This document shows, piece by piece, positions 35,464 through 44,439 of a DNA stretch of 64,000 nt. The first letter of the stretch is position 1. Each line of letters starts with the position of its first letter. The stretch comes from Comamonas suwonensis (GTDB lineage Bacteria > Pseudomonadota > Gammaproteobacteria > Burkholderiales > Burkholderiaceae_C), in assembly GCF_012844455.2 (NCBI RefSeq), contig NZ_JABBCQ020000012.1:104891-168890 (forward strand), written 5' to 3'. The position numbers and the translations under genes were made by a program. The notes below the pieces were generated by a model. It was not told where the DNA came from, ran no database searches, and saw only the letters and a list, made by a program, of their open reading frames with translations.

Positions 35464-37644
35464 TCAAGCCTGGTACTCAAAGGTCTTGATGCCCGCGCCG
35501 ATCAGATCGGGCGTGATATCCAGCGCCCATGCCGTGGCAATCGCGGCCAGCAGCGCGGGGGTGTCGGGGCGCTTGCCACCGGCCAGAGACAGTGCATCCA
35601 GCGTGCCCAGAACGCGCTCTTGCGTGCCGGTGGCCAGCACTACATTGCTGCCCTTGACGAACACGGCGCGGCCGCCTTCGTGCTGAACTTCTGTATTGGC
35701 GCGGTGGGCCGCAATGAATTCGTTGGCGGCGTCGGCAGAGTACAGCACCACTTCGCCGTCGCACAGCTCGGCCAGATCGGCCACTTCGGGCAGGTCAGCG
35801 TTCAGCACGCCAGCACCGCCATCGAGCACCACATCGATCTGGGTGCGCATCACGCGGCGCATCTGGCCGGGTTCCAGCACATCGTGATCGGCCAGTTGTT
35901 CAAAGCCGTCCATATCGGTCACAACACCGACCAGGCAGCGGTCATAGGCCAGACCTTCTTCCAGAATGGAGCGGGCGGTGGTTTGAATCACGGCGGCCTG
36001 CGCCAGACGGTTGGTCAGCAGGCGGTGTGCACCGGCCCAGTTGGCGGTGTTGGTCTTTTGTGTCTGGCGGTTGGCCAGATACATGCCTTCGCTGCTGGCA
36101 ACGCCGGTCAGCTTGCCAGACAGCTGCAGCAGCCAGCCCACCAGACGCGAGATGAAGGCGTTGCTGCGGGTGCCCACAATGCCGACGACGGGAATGCGGC
36201 CAGCGCCGGGGCCGTCTTCACGCGGGAAGAGGTGGTCGGCAATCGCCATACCGACGGGGCGGGGTGCACCGCTGGTGGGCTTGAGGTGCATCAGCAGGCC
36301 GGGGCCGGCGTTGACTTCCAGAATCGCGCCCTGTCCCTGCATGGGTTGGGAGACGTCTTTCAGAATCATGTCCATGCCTGCGATATCGAGGCCGACGATT
36401 TTGGCGGCCAGCACGGCGTAGTACGCCACATCGGGGTGAACGTCGTCCAGGCAGTCGATGGCCATGTTGCCGTTGCGCTGCAGCAGTACGGCCTGACCTT
36501 GGGGGATCACGCTGTCGGGCGTCACATGCTGGCGGTTCAGCTCCAGCTTGACGGCACCGGCGTCCAGATTGATCCAGTCCAGCGGGTATTCCTGCTCGGG
36601 GCCGCGACGGGGATCCAGGTTCAGCACAGCGACCAGCTCGCGCAGCGTGGCGGTGCCGTTGCCGTAGACCGACACGGTTTCGCCCTTGGTGGCGGCGACG
36701 ACTTTGCCGCCCACCACCAGCAGGCGGTGCTCGGTGCCGTCGATGAAACGTTCCACGATGACGTCGGAGCCTTCGGGCTGGGCCAGCGCAAAAGCGGCCT
36801 TGATGTCCGCTTCCTGGTACAGCTCCAGTGTCACGCCCCGGGCATGGTTGCCGTCCGATGGCTTGACGGTGACGGGAAAGCCAATGTCCTGTGCCACTTC
36901 CCACGCTTCTTCGGGCGTGGCGACGATCTGGCCTTCAGGCACGGGCACGCCGCAGGCGGTCAGCAGGCGCTTGGTGAAGTCTTTGTCCTGGGCAATGCCT
37001 TCGGCAATGGCGCTGGTCTGGTCGGATTCAGCTGTCCAGATGCGGCGCTGTGCCGCGCCGTAGCCCAGTTGCACCAGATTGCCGTCGTTCAGGCGGATAT
37101 GGGGGATGCGGCGCTCGCCAGCGGCATCGACAATGCAGCCGGTCGATGGGCCGAGGTAACGGTCATTGATCGCTGTCTTGATGGCGTGGATGGCGGGTTT
37201 GATCTCGAACGGCTCATCGTTGATGGCCGCCATCAGCAGCTTGTGACCATGCTCCAGCGCCACGCGGGCCACCGCTTCTTCGGGGCAGCGGAACACCATG
37301 CGGTACACGCCGCGCTTGGAGATTTCACGGGTCTGACCAAACTCGGCAGGCATGCCGGCCAGGTTCAGCAGCTCGATGATCACGTGCTCCAGCACATGGC
37401 CCATCCAGGTGCCGCCTTCAAGACGCTGGATAAAGCCGCCGCGCTCGCCCACGCCGCAGGTGTGCTCGATCAGGTCGGGCAGCCAGGCAGTCAGGCGGTC
37501 GTTGAGGCCGGGAATCTTGTTGGACGGGTAGTCTTCCAGCTCTCCCAGATCCAGCCAGACTTCCAGTACCGGGCGGTAGGTCCAGACACTGGGGCCGCGC
37601 AGGAAAGTGGTGCGTAAGAGTTGGATGTCGTTGAATTTCGCCAT
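35464..37644 (-). CDS. cphA': Second cyanophycin synthetase homologue (CphA'), degraded ligase site
   Basis: 726 residues from ATG 37644. N-terminal and ATP-grasp domains follow CphA closely (VPVPEGQIV, VTVKPSDGNHARGVTLEL, EVNAGPGLLMH). The Mur-like domain has lost its P-loop: at 491-500 GTRSNAFISR replaces GTNGKTTTTR. The chain stops about 130 residues earlier than CphA, lacking the last ligase lobe. Such short paralogues (CphA') are known beside cphA in betaproteobacteria. One remaining ATP site suggests it joins preformed units or helps CphA; this is inference. Confidence 0.9.
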   Translation of the reverse strand: MAKFNDIQLLRTTFLRGPSVWTYRPVLEVWLDLGELEDYPSNKIPGLNDRLTAWLPDLIEHTCGVGERGGFIQRLEGGTWMGHVLEHVIIELLNLAGMPAEFGQTREISKRGVYRMVFRCPEEAVARVALEHGHKLLMAAINDEPFEIKPAIHAIKTAINDRYLGPSTGCIVDAAGERRIPHIRLNDGNLVQLGYGAAQRRIWTAESDQTSAIAEGIAQDKDFTKRLLTACGVPVPEGQIVATPEEAWEVAQDIGFPVTVKPSDGNHARGVTLELYQEADIKAAFALAQPEGSDVIVERFIDGTEHRLLVVGGKVVAATKGETVSVYGNGTATLRELVAVLNLDPRRGPEQEYPLDWINLDAGAVKLELNRQHVTPDSVIPQGQAVLLQRNGNMAIDCLDDVHPDVAYYAVLAAKIVGLDIAGMDMILKDVSQPMQGQGAILEVNAGPGLLMHLKPTSGAPRPVGMAIADHLFPREDGPGAGRIPVVGIVGTRSNAFISRLVGWLLQLSGKLTGVASSEGMYLANRQTQKTNTANWAGAHRLLTNRLAQAAVIQTTARSILEEGLAYDRCLVGVVTDMDGFEQLADHDVLEPGQMRRVMRTQIDVVLDGGAGVLNADLPEVADLAELCDGEVVLYSADAANEFIAAHRANTEVQHEGGRAVFVKGSNVVLATGTQERVLGTLDALSLAGGKRPDTPALLAAIATAWALDITPDLIGAGIKTFEYQA

Positions 37645-37869
37645 GTTGCTCAGCGGATAAAAATGGGGAGAGCAGGCCTTTTTAAACTCCTGCCCCTGAT
37701 GGATTGGCATTGTGCGCCCAGAATCTGCATTGTGAAGCTTGTCAGCCTAAAGGCGGGCTCGCGCGTTAAGTGGGGTGTATCGGACGTCGGGCAAAGCCAC
37801 GTTTACCATGCCGAAGCGGCTAGCCGCATGACTTCTGGAGCCGCCAAGGGCGGAGAAAAATAACTCAAC

Positions 37870-40161
37870 ATGCAACATCACCATACTGTGGACGCCTCGG
37901 CCGTCTTTGCAGGCCCCCTGGGGGGCGATCTGCGAGCAAAGCTCGTTGAACATGAGAACGTTTTAGCCATCGTCCCGGTTGACCTGAGTGCGGATTTGAA
38001 GTTCGGCAACGGCCTGCTGGCCTTGACGCAGGAGCGTCTTCTGGCCTGCGACCCCCTCACTCACCATTGGCAGGAGTGGGCTCTGGCCGTCGACCAGTCC
38101 CTGCGTCTGCAGGACCACGGTGGTGTGGGCAATCTGGAGCTGCATACCCACGACGCCCGTCTGGCGCAGTGGCATATCACGCTGACCCATCAGGCTGCCA
38201 TGCTGCAGCTGATCCAGCAGTTTGACCGCCAGCGCGAGCGCATTGCGCGCCATGAGACCTATACCGCAGCCGCCGATGAGGACGCTGCCCACTGCCCGGT
38301 CTGCCACTCGGCCCTGCCGCCGGATACCGAAGAATGCCCGGCCTGCGCGCGCCAGCAGGCACCTCAGACATCGACCTGGGTGCTGCTGCGCCTGTGGCGC
38401 TTTGCCAAACCCTACCAAGGCCAGCTGCTGCTGGGCTTTTTGCTGACGCTGGCCACGACGGCGGCCCAGCTGGTGGCACCGTATCTGACGATTCCGCTGA
38501 TGGACAAGATCCTGATTCCGTTTCAGAACGGCGAGAAGATCGACTCCAGTCTGGTGACCTTCTATCTGGGCGCGCTGCTGGTTTCGGCGATTCTGGCCTG
38601 GGCTCTGGGCTGGGCACGCACTTTTGTGCTGGCCAAGGTGTCCGAGCGCATAGGCTCTAACCTGCGCACCACGACCTACAACCACTTGCTGAATCTGTCG
38701 GTGGACTTTTACGGCAGCAAGCGCACCGGTGACCTGATGGCACGGATTGGCGCGGAAACAGATCGTATTAATTTGTTTCTATCGTTGAATGCGCTGGATT
38801 TTGCGACCGATGTGCTGATGATCGTCATGACATCGGCGATTCTGTTCTCCATCAATCCCTGGCTGGCGCTGGTCACTCTGGTGCCGCTGCCTTTCATTGC
38901 CTGGATGATTCACACCGTGCGCGATCGCCTGCGCACCGGCTTTGAGAAGATCGACCGTGTCTGGTCCGAAGTGACCAATGTGCTTGCCGACACCATCCCC
39001 GGTATCCGCGTGGTCAAGGCTTTCGCTCAGGAAAAGCGCGAGGCGGACCGCTTTGCGGATGCCAATCTGGTCAACCTGCAGGCCAACGACAAGGTCAACA
39101 AGACCTGGTCGGTGTTCACCCCTACCGTCACGCTGCTGACTGAAATCGGCATTCTGATCGTCTGGGGCTTTGGTATTTATCTGGTGGCCGGCGGCTCCAT
39201 CACCGTGGGTGTGCTGACCGCTTTCATTGCCTATATCGGCCGCTTCTATACGCGTCTTGATTCGATGAGCCGCATTGTTTCGGTCACGCAAAAGGCTGCT
39301 GCCGGTGCCAAGCGCATTTTCGACATCCTCGACCATGTGAGCAACGTGCCCGAGCCCGCCAATCCCGTGAAGCTGCCGGGCAAGGCCCAAGGCGCCATCA
39401 CCATGGATAACGTGGGCTTTCGCTACGGCAGCCGCTCCGTTATCAAGCACCTGAACCTGCAAATCAAGCCTGGCGAGATGATTGGTCTGGTGGGCCACAG
39501 CGGCTCGGGCAAGAGCACGCTGGTCAATCTGATCTGCCGCTTCTACGACGTGAGTGAAGGCTCCATCCAGCTTGATGGCGTGGACGTGCGCCGCATGTCG
39601 GTGTCCGACTACCGCAGCAATATTGGCCTGGTGTTGCAAGAGCCCTTCCTGTTCTTCGGCACGATTGCCGAGAATCTGGCCTATGGCAAGCCCGGTGCCA
39701 GCCGCGAGGAAATCGTGGCCGCCGCTCGCGCCGCCCATGCGCACGAGTTCATCTTGCGCCTGCCCCACGGCTATGACTCGCTGGTGGGCGAGCGTGGTCA
39801 GGGTCTGTCGGGTGGTGAGCGTCAGCGCATCTCGATTGCCCGAGCGCTGCTGATTGATCCGCGCATCCTGATCCTGGACGAAGCCACATCTGCTGTGGAT
39901 ACCGAGACCGAAAAGGAAATCCAGAAGGCGCTGGACAACCTGGTCCAAGGCCGCACCACGATCGCCATTGCCCACCGCCTGTCCACGCTGCGCAAGGCCG
40001 ACCGTCTGGTCGTCATGGACCGTGGCGAGATTGTGGAAGTGGGCCCGCATGACGAGCTGATGGCACTCAAGGGCCATTATTTCCGCCTGTATGACGCTCA
40101 GGCCCGCCGTGCCGAAGAAGATGCGCAGGCCGCAGGTCTGACACTGCAGACCAAGGAATAA
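37870..40161 (+). CDS. Cyanophycin-locus ABC transporter with N-terminal zinc ribbon
   Basis: 763 residues. Residues 1-135 are a soluble domain; C142-P-V-C145 and C156-P-A-C159 form a zinc-ribbon. A six-helix exporter domain (about 172-480) is followed by the ATPase with Walker A GHSGSGKST at 542-550, signature LSGGERQR near 646 and Walker B ILILDEATS. The full-length exporter half suggests a homodimer. Transporters of this type are recorded beside cphA genes as cyanophycin-metabolism associated; the cargo is unknown. Divergent from cphA' by 225 bp and translationally linked to the DUF1854 gene. Confidence 0.92.
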   Translation: MQHHHTVDASAVFAGPLGGDLRAKLVEHENVLAIVPVDLSADLKFGNGLLALTQERLLACDPLTHHWQEWALAVDQSLRLQDHGGVGNLELHTHDARLAQWHITLTHQAAMLQLIQQFDRQRERIARHETYTAAADEDAAHCPVCHSALPPDTEECPACARQQAPQTSTWVLLRLWRFAKPYQGQLLLGFLLTLATTAAQLVAPYLTIPLMDKILIPFQNGEKIDSSLVTFYLGALLVSAILAWALGWARTFVLAKVSERIGSNLRTTTYNHLLNLSVDFYGSKRTGDLMARIGAETDRINLFLSLNALDFATDVLMIVMTSAILFSINPWLALVTLVPLPFIAWMIHTVRDRLRTGFEKIDRVWSEVTNVLADTIPGIRVVKAFAQEKREADRFADANLVNLQANDKVNKTWSVFTPTVTLLTEIGILIVWGFGIYLVAGGSITVGVLTAFIAYIGRFYTRLDSMSRIVSVTQKAAAGAKRIFDILDHVSNVPEPANPVKLPGKAQGAITMDNVGFRYGSRSVIKHLNLQIKPGEMIGLVGHSGSGKSTLVNLICRFYDVSEGSIQLDGVDVRRMSVSDYRSNIGLVLQEPFLFFGTIAENLAYGKPGASREEIVAAARAAHAHEFILRLPHGYDSLVGERGQGLSGGERQRISIARALLIDPRILILDEATSAVDTETEKEIQKALDNLVQGRTTIAIAHRLSTLRKADRLVVMDRGEIVEVGPHDELMALKGHYFRLYDAQARRAEEDAQAAGLTLQTKE

Positions 40162-40656
40162 ATGATGATTGAAGCTCCCCCATCCCCTCTGAGTGGCATG
40201 CAACTGACGCGCAATGCCCATGGCCGACTGGTGCTGACACTGGCCAACGGTAATGTGTTCGAAGGCGTAACGCCCGTGCGAGCCTTCCCCATTGAAGCGC
40301 CGCTGGAAGGCCTGTCGCTGATTGCGGCGGATGGCAAAGAAGCGCTGTGGGTTTCTCGCATGGCTGACCTGCAGCCCGAGCACCGTCAGCTGATTGAGCA
40401 GGATCTGGCGGTCCGTGAATTCATTCCCACGATTGAGCACATCCTCAAGGTCTCCAGCTTTTCCACGCCCAGCACCTGGGACCTGCAGACCGACCGTGGG
40501 CCTACGCAAATGGTGCTCAAGGCGGAGGAAGATATCCGCAAGCTGGCGGGGCGCACCAAGCTGCAGATTACGGGTCAGGATGGCGTGCAGTACCGCATTC
40601 CTGACAGCAACAAGCTGGACCGCCATTCGCGCAAGCTGCTTGAGCGCTTCTTGTAA
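40162..40656 (+). CDS. DUF1854 family protein, cyanophycin-associated
   Basis: 164 residues; its ATG follows the ABC transporter stop with no gap, so translation is coupled. Conserved stretches PVRAFPIEAPLEGLSLIAADGKEALWV and WDLQTDRGPTQMVLKAEEDIRKL match DUF1854, a family found with the cph ABC transporter. No membrane segment. A partner or regulatory subunit of the exporter is plausible; activity unknown. Confidence 0.88.
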   Translation: MMIEAPPSPLSGMQLTRNAHGRLVLTLANGNVFEGVTPVRAFPIEAPLEGLSLIAADGKEALWVSRMADLQPEHRQLIEQDLAVREFIPTIEHILKVSSFSTPSTWDLQTDRGPTQMVLKAEEDIRKLAGRTKLQITGQDGVQYRIPDSNKLDRHSRKLLERFL

Positions 40657-40679
40657 GCTTTCAGTTCAGACCAATTCAC

Positions 40680-40712
40680 AGGCCTCACGCGTCAGCGCTG
40701 AGGCCTTTTTTA
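40680..40712 (+). terminator. Intrinsic terminator after the DUF1854 gene
   Basis: AGGCCTCA / TGAGGCCT stem (40680-40687, 40699-40706) followed by a T run. Confidence 0.88.
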
Positions 40713-40740
40713 TGCCGAAATGGTTTGCAGCCCTTTGCCG

Positions 40741-40770
40741 TAAAGCGCTGGCAGCTATCAAAACTAAATT
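40741..40770. repeat. AGCTAT/AGCGCT repeat, half copy
   Basis: TAAAGCGCTGGCAGCTATCAAAA, right half of the palindromic family, 30 bp after the terminator. Confidence 0.6.
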
Positions 40771-40864
40771 GAAAATAATCCTTCAGTTTTCTCAAGAGTG
40801 GTCGATAAGACGGCGAGATAGCTGTTTTTCCGCCTGAATTTTTTCAACTCCCGAGGGCCATGCC

Positions 40865-41302
40865 ATGCAAATTCCTCCTCTAGACCGGACACAGACGCCC
40901 TGGCGTACCCAGGGTGCGGATTTGTATTCCACAGGTGCCTCGGGTGCTGCGCCGGTGCGACCCGTCAATGCGGTGAACGCGAGCGAGTCTGTGGACAAGA
41001 TTGGCGAGGGGCGAACGGTGCGCGAGCCTGAGAAGCCCTCAGTGGCCGATAGCGAGAACCGTGACTGGACGCTGGCCGAGGAGGTCAAGCAAAAGGAAGA
41101 GGTGGAGGAGCCGCCCAAGGAGCCTATCTCCAAGCAGCTCATCGAGTTCATTCAGTCCATGTGGCGGGCCAGCGCGCAGGCGGTGGAGCAGGCGCAGGAA
41201 GTGAGCAAGTCCGAGGATTTGCTGCAGAACAAGCAGTCGGCGCGCAATGAGCCGCTGACGTACTCCGAGCCTCGTATCAAGCGCACAGGTGGCCCCAAAT
41301 AG
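40865..41302 (+). CDS. Hypothetical protein, 145 residues
   Basis: Starts MQIPPLDRTQTPWRTQGADL after a GAGGG site. The sequence is hydrophilic: Pro/Ala-rich to residue 50, strongly acidic and charged at 60-95 (EEVKQKEEVEEPPKEPISK), then one amphipathic helix (LIEFIQSMWRASAQAVEQAQEV) and a basic tail. No signal peptide or known domain. Codon bias and ribosome site support a gene; function not recognised. Confidence 0.7.
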   Translation: MQIPPLDRTQTPWRTQGADLYSTGASGAAPVRPVNAVNASESVDKIGEGRTVREPEKPSVADSENRDWTLAEEVKQKEEVEEPPKEPISKQLIEFIQSMWRASAQAVEQAQEVSKSEDLLQNKQSARNEPLTYSEPRIKRTGGPK

Positions 41303-41320
41303 TTGGCTGCTCTTGATTGA

Positions 41321-41354
41321 GTAGCTGATAGCGCTTACGAATGAAGCGCTTCAG
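41321..41354. repeat. AGCTAT/AGCGCT palindromic repeat, copy
   Basis: GTAGCTGATAGCGCTTACG and AATGAAGCGCTTCAGCG between the hypothetical and EF-hand genes. Confidence 0.65.
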
Positions 41355-41367
41355 CGATGTTTGGTGT

Positions 41368-41811
41368 TTACTTGTTTTCAGAATCAGCGTCGGTAGCATC
41401 TGATTTGTGAGCGTTTTCCGTTGCGGCAGGATTCGCAGCGGCCTCGGCGGCCTTTGCCTTTTCGCGCTCGGCGCGGTATTTGACGGCGTAGGCGCGGACT
41501 TCTTCGTAGGTTACAAAACCGTCCTTGTTGGTGTCGGTCTCGTCAAAGGCGGCAGCCAGCTTGGGGATGATGGCGACTTCCTTGCGGCTGAGCTTGCCAT
41601 CGTGATTGAAGTCCAGCATTTTGAATTGCTGCTGGGCCTTGATTTCGCCCTTGGAGAGCTGGGCGCTGTTCTTGGCGCCTGATTTGTCAGCACCATCTTC
41701 AGCGCGCACGGTGGGCAGCAACAGCACAGCACTGGTCAGCAGCACGCCCATGGCGGATTTCATGATGGTGGTGCTGCGGGAGATGGAGATTTTCTTTTTG
41801 GCTGGGTGCAT
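41368..41811 (-). CDS. EF-hand domain protein
   Basis: 147 residues. Signal peptide about 17-37 (MKSAMGVLLTSAVLLLPTVRA; start could be the inner Met). Two calcium loops: DFNHDGKLSRKE and DTNKDGFVTYEE, each with the D-x-D/N-x-D-G ... E pattern. The C-terminus is an Ala/Glu/Lys-rich tail ending DADSENK. Probably a periplasmic calcium-binding protein; partner unknown. Confidence 0.85.
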   Translation of the reverse strand: MHPAKKKISISRSTTIMKSAMGVLLTSAVLLLPTVRAEDGADKSGAKNSAQLSKGEIKAQQQFKMLDFNHDGKLSRKEVAIIPKLAAAFDETDTNKDGFVTYEEVRAYAVKYRAEREKAKAAEAAANPAATENAHKSDATDADSENK

Positions 41812-41903
41812 AGGGGTACAGATAAGGGCAATGCAGCCATTCTCAACCGCAAGCCCGTGATTGCACCCAAGTTTTGCATTCGCTTTCCGTGCTTTGCCAA
41901 GCT

Positions 41904-42821
41904 TTACGAATGTATCGGTGGTTTGTGATGGGCGATACCGCTGCGTACATGGCCTGATGGAACATGGCTTGCGGCATTGCGCACATGGCTGGTCTGGTCG
42001 TCAAAGAAGAAGTCGGGCTCGAACTCGCGCAGGAATTCGCCCTTGGCCAGGCCGCCAAGAAACATGGCCTCATCCACATCAATTTTCCAGTCCATCAGCG
42101 TGTTCAAGGCGCGCTCATGGGCGGGTGCGCTGCGTGCGGTGACCAGGGCCGTGCGTATGCGCATGCCCGGCACTTCAATTTGCTGCAGGCTGTGCAGGGC
42201 TGCCAGCAGGGGCTTGAACGGGCCTTCGGGCAGGGGCTGCGCGGCCTTTTCCTGCTCATGCTTTTGAAAGGCAGCCAGCCCCTCGGCCTGAAACACGCGC
42301 TCGGATTCATCGGAGAACAGCACGGCGTCGCCGTCAAAGGCAATGCGTACTTCCTGCGGGTGGCTGCCGCTGGCGCGCATGGAGTCGGTGAACACATGGG
42401 CGGCGGGGTAGCCCAGTTGCAGCGCCTGCGTGACATCGTCGGCATTGGCGGACAGAAACAGCTGTGCACCCAGTGGGCGCAGATAACCAAACGGGTCACG
42501 TCCCTGTGTGAATACGCCGCGTTGAATGGAGTGCAGGCCGTGGGCCTTGGCCGAGCGAAAGGCGCGCATGCCGCTGACCGGGTCGTTGCGTGACAGCAGC
42601 ACGACCTCCACCCGTTGCTGCTCTTCGGTGTTGAAGGCCAGCAGCTTTTTGACCAGCGAAAATGCCACGCCGGGCGCAGCGGGTACATCCAGCCGCTCGC
42701 GCTGCAGGCGCAGATAGCTGGCCGGGTCGGTGTTTTCAAACAGGCGGTTTTCTTCCTCGAAATCAAACAGGGCACGCGAGGAGATGGCGACGACCAGCTG
42801 ATCTTGCAGAGACACGGGCAT
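41904..42821 (-). CDS. 5'-nucleotidase (cytosolic NT5C1 type)
   Basis: 305 residues matching the bacterial family related to eukaryotic cytosolic 5'-nucleotidase I: LVVAISSRALFDFEEENRLF at 9-28, VVLLSRNDPVSGMRAFRSAKAHGL near 74, RIAFDGDAVLFSDESERVF near 159 and FLGGLAKGEFLREFEPDFFFDDQ near 254. Expected to dephosphorylate nucleoside monophosphates in the cytoplasm. It lies 15 bp downstream of gspF on the same strand, perhaps co-transcribed. Confidence 0.88.
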   Translation of the reverse strand: MPVSLQDQLVVAISSRALFDFEEENRLFENTDPASYLRLQRERLDVPAAPGVAFSLVKKLLAFNTEEQQRVEVVLLSRNDPVSGMRAFRSAKAHGLHSIQRGVFTQGRDPFGYLRPLGAQLFLSANADDVTQALQLGYPAAHVFTDSMRASGSHPQEVRIAFDGDAVLFSDESERVFQAEGLAAFQKHEQEKAAQPLPEGPFKPLLAALHSLQQIEVPGMRIRTALVTARSAPAHERALNTLMDWKIDVDEAMFLGGLAKGEFLREFEPDFFFDDQTSHVRNAASHVPSGHVRSGIAHHKPPIHS

Positions 42822-42836
42822 AGGTGGAAAAGCCTG

Positions 42837-44060
42837 TTATTTGACGAACTGGTTGAGCTGGATGATGGGCATGAGCACGGCCAGCACGATGAGCATGACG
42901 ATCAGGCCCATGGCGACAATGAGCAGCGGCTCCAGAATGGTGGCCAGGTGCATGGCGCGGCGCTGCACCTCGGTCGATAGCTGGGTGGCGGCGCGTTGCA
43001 GCATCAGCGGCAACTGGCCGGTTTGCTCACCCAGCCGGGCGAACATGGCGACCAGACCGGGAAAGCGCTTTTTCTGCGCCAGAGCCGATGCCAGCGGCGC
43101 GCCTTCACGCACCAGCACCAGTGCATCCATGGCATCCGCGCGCAGGGCGCGATTGTTCAGTGTTTCGGCTGCGGCTTGCAAGGCTTTGAGGATGGGAACG
43201 CCAGCCCCCGCCAGCATGGCCAGCGTGCTGGCAAAACGGGCGGCGTTGTAGCTGCGCGAGAGGCGACCGACTAGCGGCAGGTTGAGCCACTGGGCATCAA
43301 AATTTTCACGAAAGGCTTCGTTTTTGAGCGCCATGCGAAATCCCATGGCACCCACAACGATGACGCCCAGCATGAGCCAGCCGTAGCTGCGCACAAAGTC
43401 GCTGACGTTGAGCATCACCACGGTGAGAAACGGCAGTGCGCGCTTGGTTCCGGCAAACACGCCCGCGACCTGTGGCACCACATAGCTGACCAGAAAGATC
43501 ACGATGACGATGGCTACCAGCGTGACGATGGCCGGGTACAGCGAAGCACCGATGAGCTTGGACTGCAGCGCCTGGCGCGACTCCAGATCGTCGGCCAGAT
43601 TTTCCAGCACCGGGGCCAGACTGCCGCTGGATTCACCCGCGCCAATCACGGCGCAGAAGATGTCGGAGAACTCGCGCGGATGCTGCTCCAGCGCACGCGC
43701 AAAGCTGGAGCCTGCATTGACCTCGGCCCGCAAGGCGGCTACCAGCTGGTGCTGGCGCTGGTCTTCGGCCTCTTCGGCCAGAGCCGCCAGTGCGCGCTCA
43801 ATGGGCAGGCCGGAGCTGACCAGACCGGCGATTTGCCGCGTCCACACGGCCAGACTCGTGGAGCTGAAGACAGGGCGTGTGAGCCAGCTTGATGCCGAGG
43901 CACCGCCTTTGCTCTGACCTGCCGCCACGGGCTCGACTTGCAGAGGCACCAGTGCCTGCGTACGCAGCTGGCTGCGTGCGGCACGGGCGTTATCGGCTTC
44001 AAGAATGCCCTTGCGGGTCTGGCCCTGGGCATCCAGGGCTTCAAAGGTAAAGGCGGGCAT
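42837..44060 (-). CDS. gspF: Type II secretion inner membrane platform protein GspF
   Basis: 407 residues. Two repeated T2SSF domains (about 70-195 and 275-400) with three membrane helices (near 170, 220 and 380), as in GspF/PilC. N-terminus MPAFTFEALDAQGQTRKGILEA is the family start. It anchors the GspE ATPase at the inner membrane. Unusually it is 3.2 kb from gspE, separated by five unrelated genes or gene fragments. Confidence 0.95.
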   Translation of the reverse strand: MPAFTFEALDAQGQTRKGILEADNARAARSQLRTQALVPLQVEPVAAGQSKGGASASSWLTRPVFSSTSLAVWTRQIAGLVSSGLPIERALAALAEEAEDQRQHQLVAALRAEVNAGSSFARALEQHPREFSDIFCAVIGAGESSGSLAPVLENLADDLESRQALQSKLIGASLYPAIVTLVAIVIVIFLVSYVVPQVAGVFAGTKRALPFLTVVMLNVSDFVRSYGWLMLGVIVVGAMGFRMALKNEAFRENFDAQWLNLPLVGRLSRSYNAARFASTLAMLAGAGVPILKALQAAAETLNNRALRADAMDALVLVREGAPLASALAQKKRFPGLVAMFARLGEQTGQLPLMLQRAATQLSTEVQRRAMHLATILEPLLIVAMGLIVMLIVLAVLMPIIQLNQFVK

Positions 44061-44149
44061 GCGTTGCAGTGGCTAGGAAACGAGTTACTGCGATGGTAGC
44101 GACTATTGATGACGGCACATCACGTTTGAGCCAAGGGTCCTCAAGACGG

Positions 44150-44400
44150 TTGAATGGCTTGCGCGGTCATTTTCAGGCTCCGCAGGCACAGACCGACCTC
44201 CTACATGTCGCTGATGATCAAGAGTTCAGCAGCCTGCGTTTCAACGGCCCGCTTTTGCAGGCCTTGCTGCATGGTGGGGGCTCGCCAGTCACGCCTGCGG
44301 TCAGAAAGTCGGCAATGGCGGGCTGGGAGCGTGCATCGATCGGCGGCCAGAAGTTGTCCACAGGTGGGCGCAGGTGTACGGTTGCTATGAAGTTTGATGG
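44150..44400 (-). pseudogene. Decayed duplicate of the LLM monooxygenase 3' end
   Basis: The DNA matches the 3' part of the intact LLM flavin monooxygenase gene (about 45910-46150) in the same orientation. Minus-strand fragments MQQGLQKRAVETQAAELLIISDM and LRSLKMTAQAI correspond to its [23 protein letters not shown] and [11 protein letters not shown], with frameshifts and a stop between. Only the last 80 codons remain. It lies just after the GST gene. Confidence 0.8.
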
Positions 44401-44439
44401 CCTCGTGCATGACGGTCATGCGCTGCAGGCCAAAAAACC

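Noticed and set aside
33471..37617. Two long plus-strand frames (658 and 772 codons) across the cphA genes
   Set aside because: Opposite to two clear cyanophycin synthetases; low-complexity His/Gly/Gln composition.
38779..40626. 615-codon minus-strand frame
   Set aside because: Antisense to the ABC transporter and DUF1854 genes, without motif or ribosome site.
44201..44419. 72-codon minus-strand frame after the GST gene
   Set aside because: Only part of it matches the LLM monooxygenase and in a shifted frame; it is a pseudogene fragment, not a gene.
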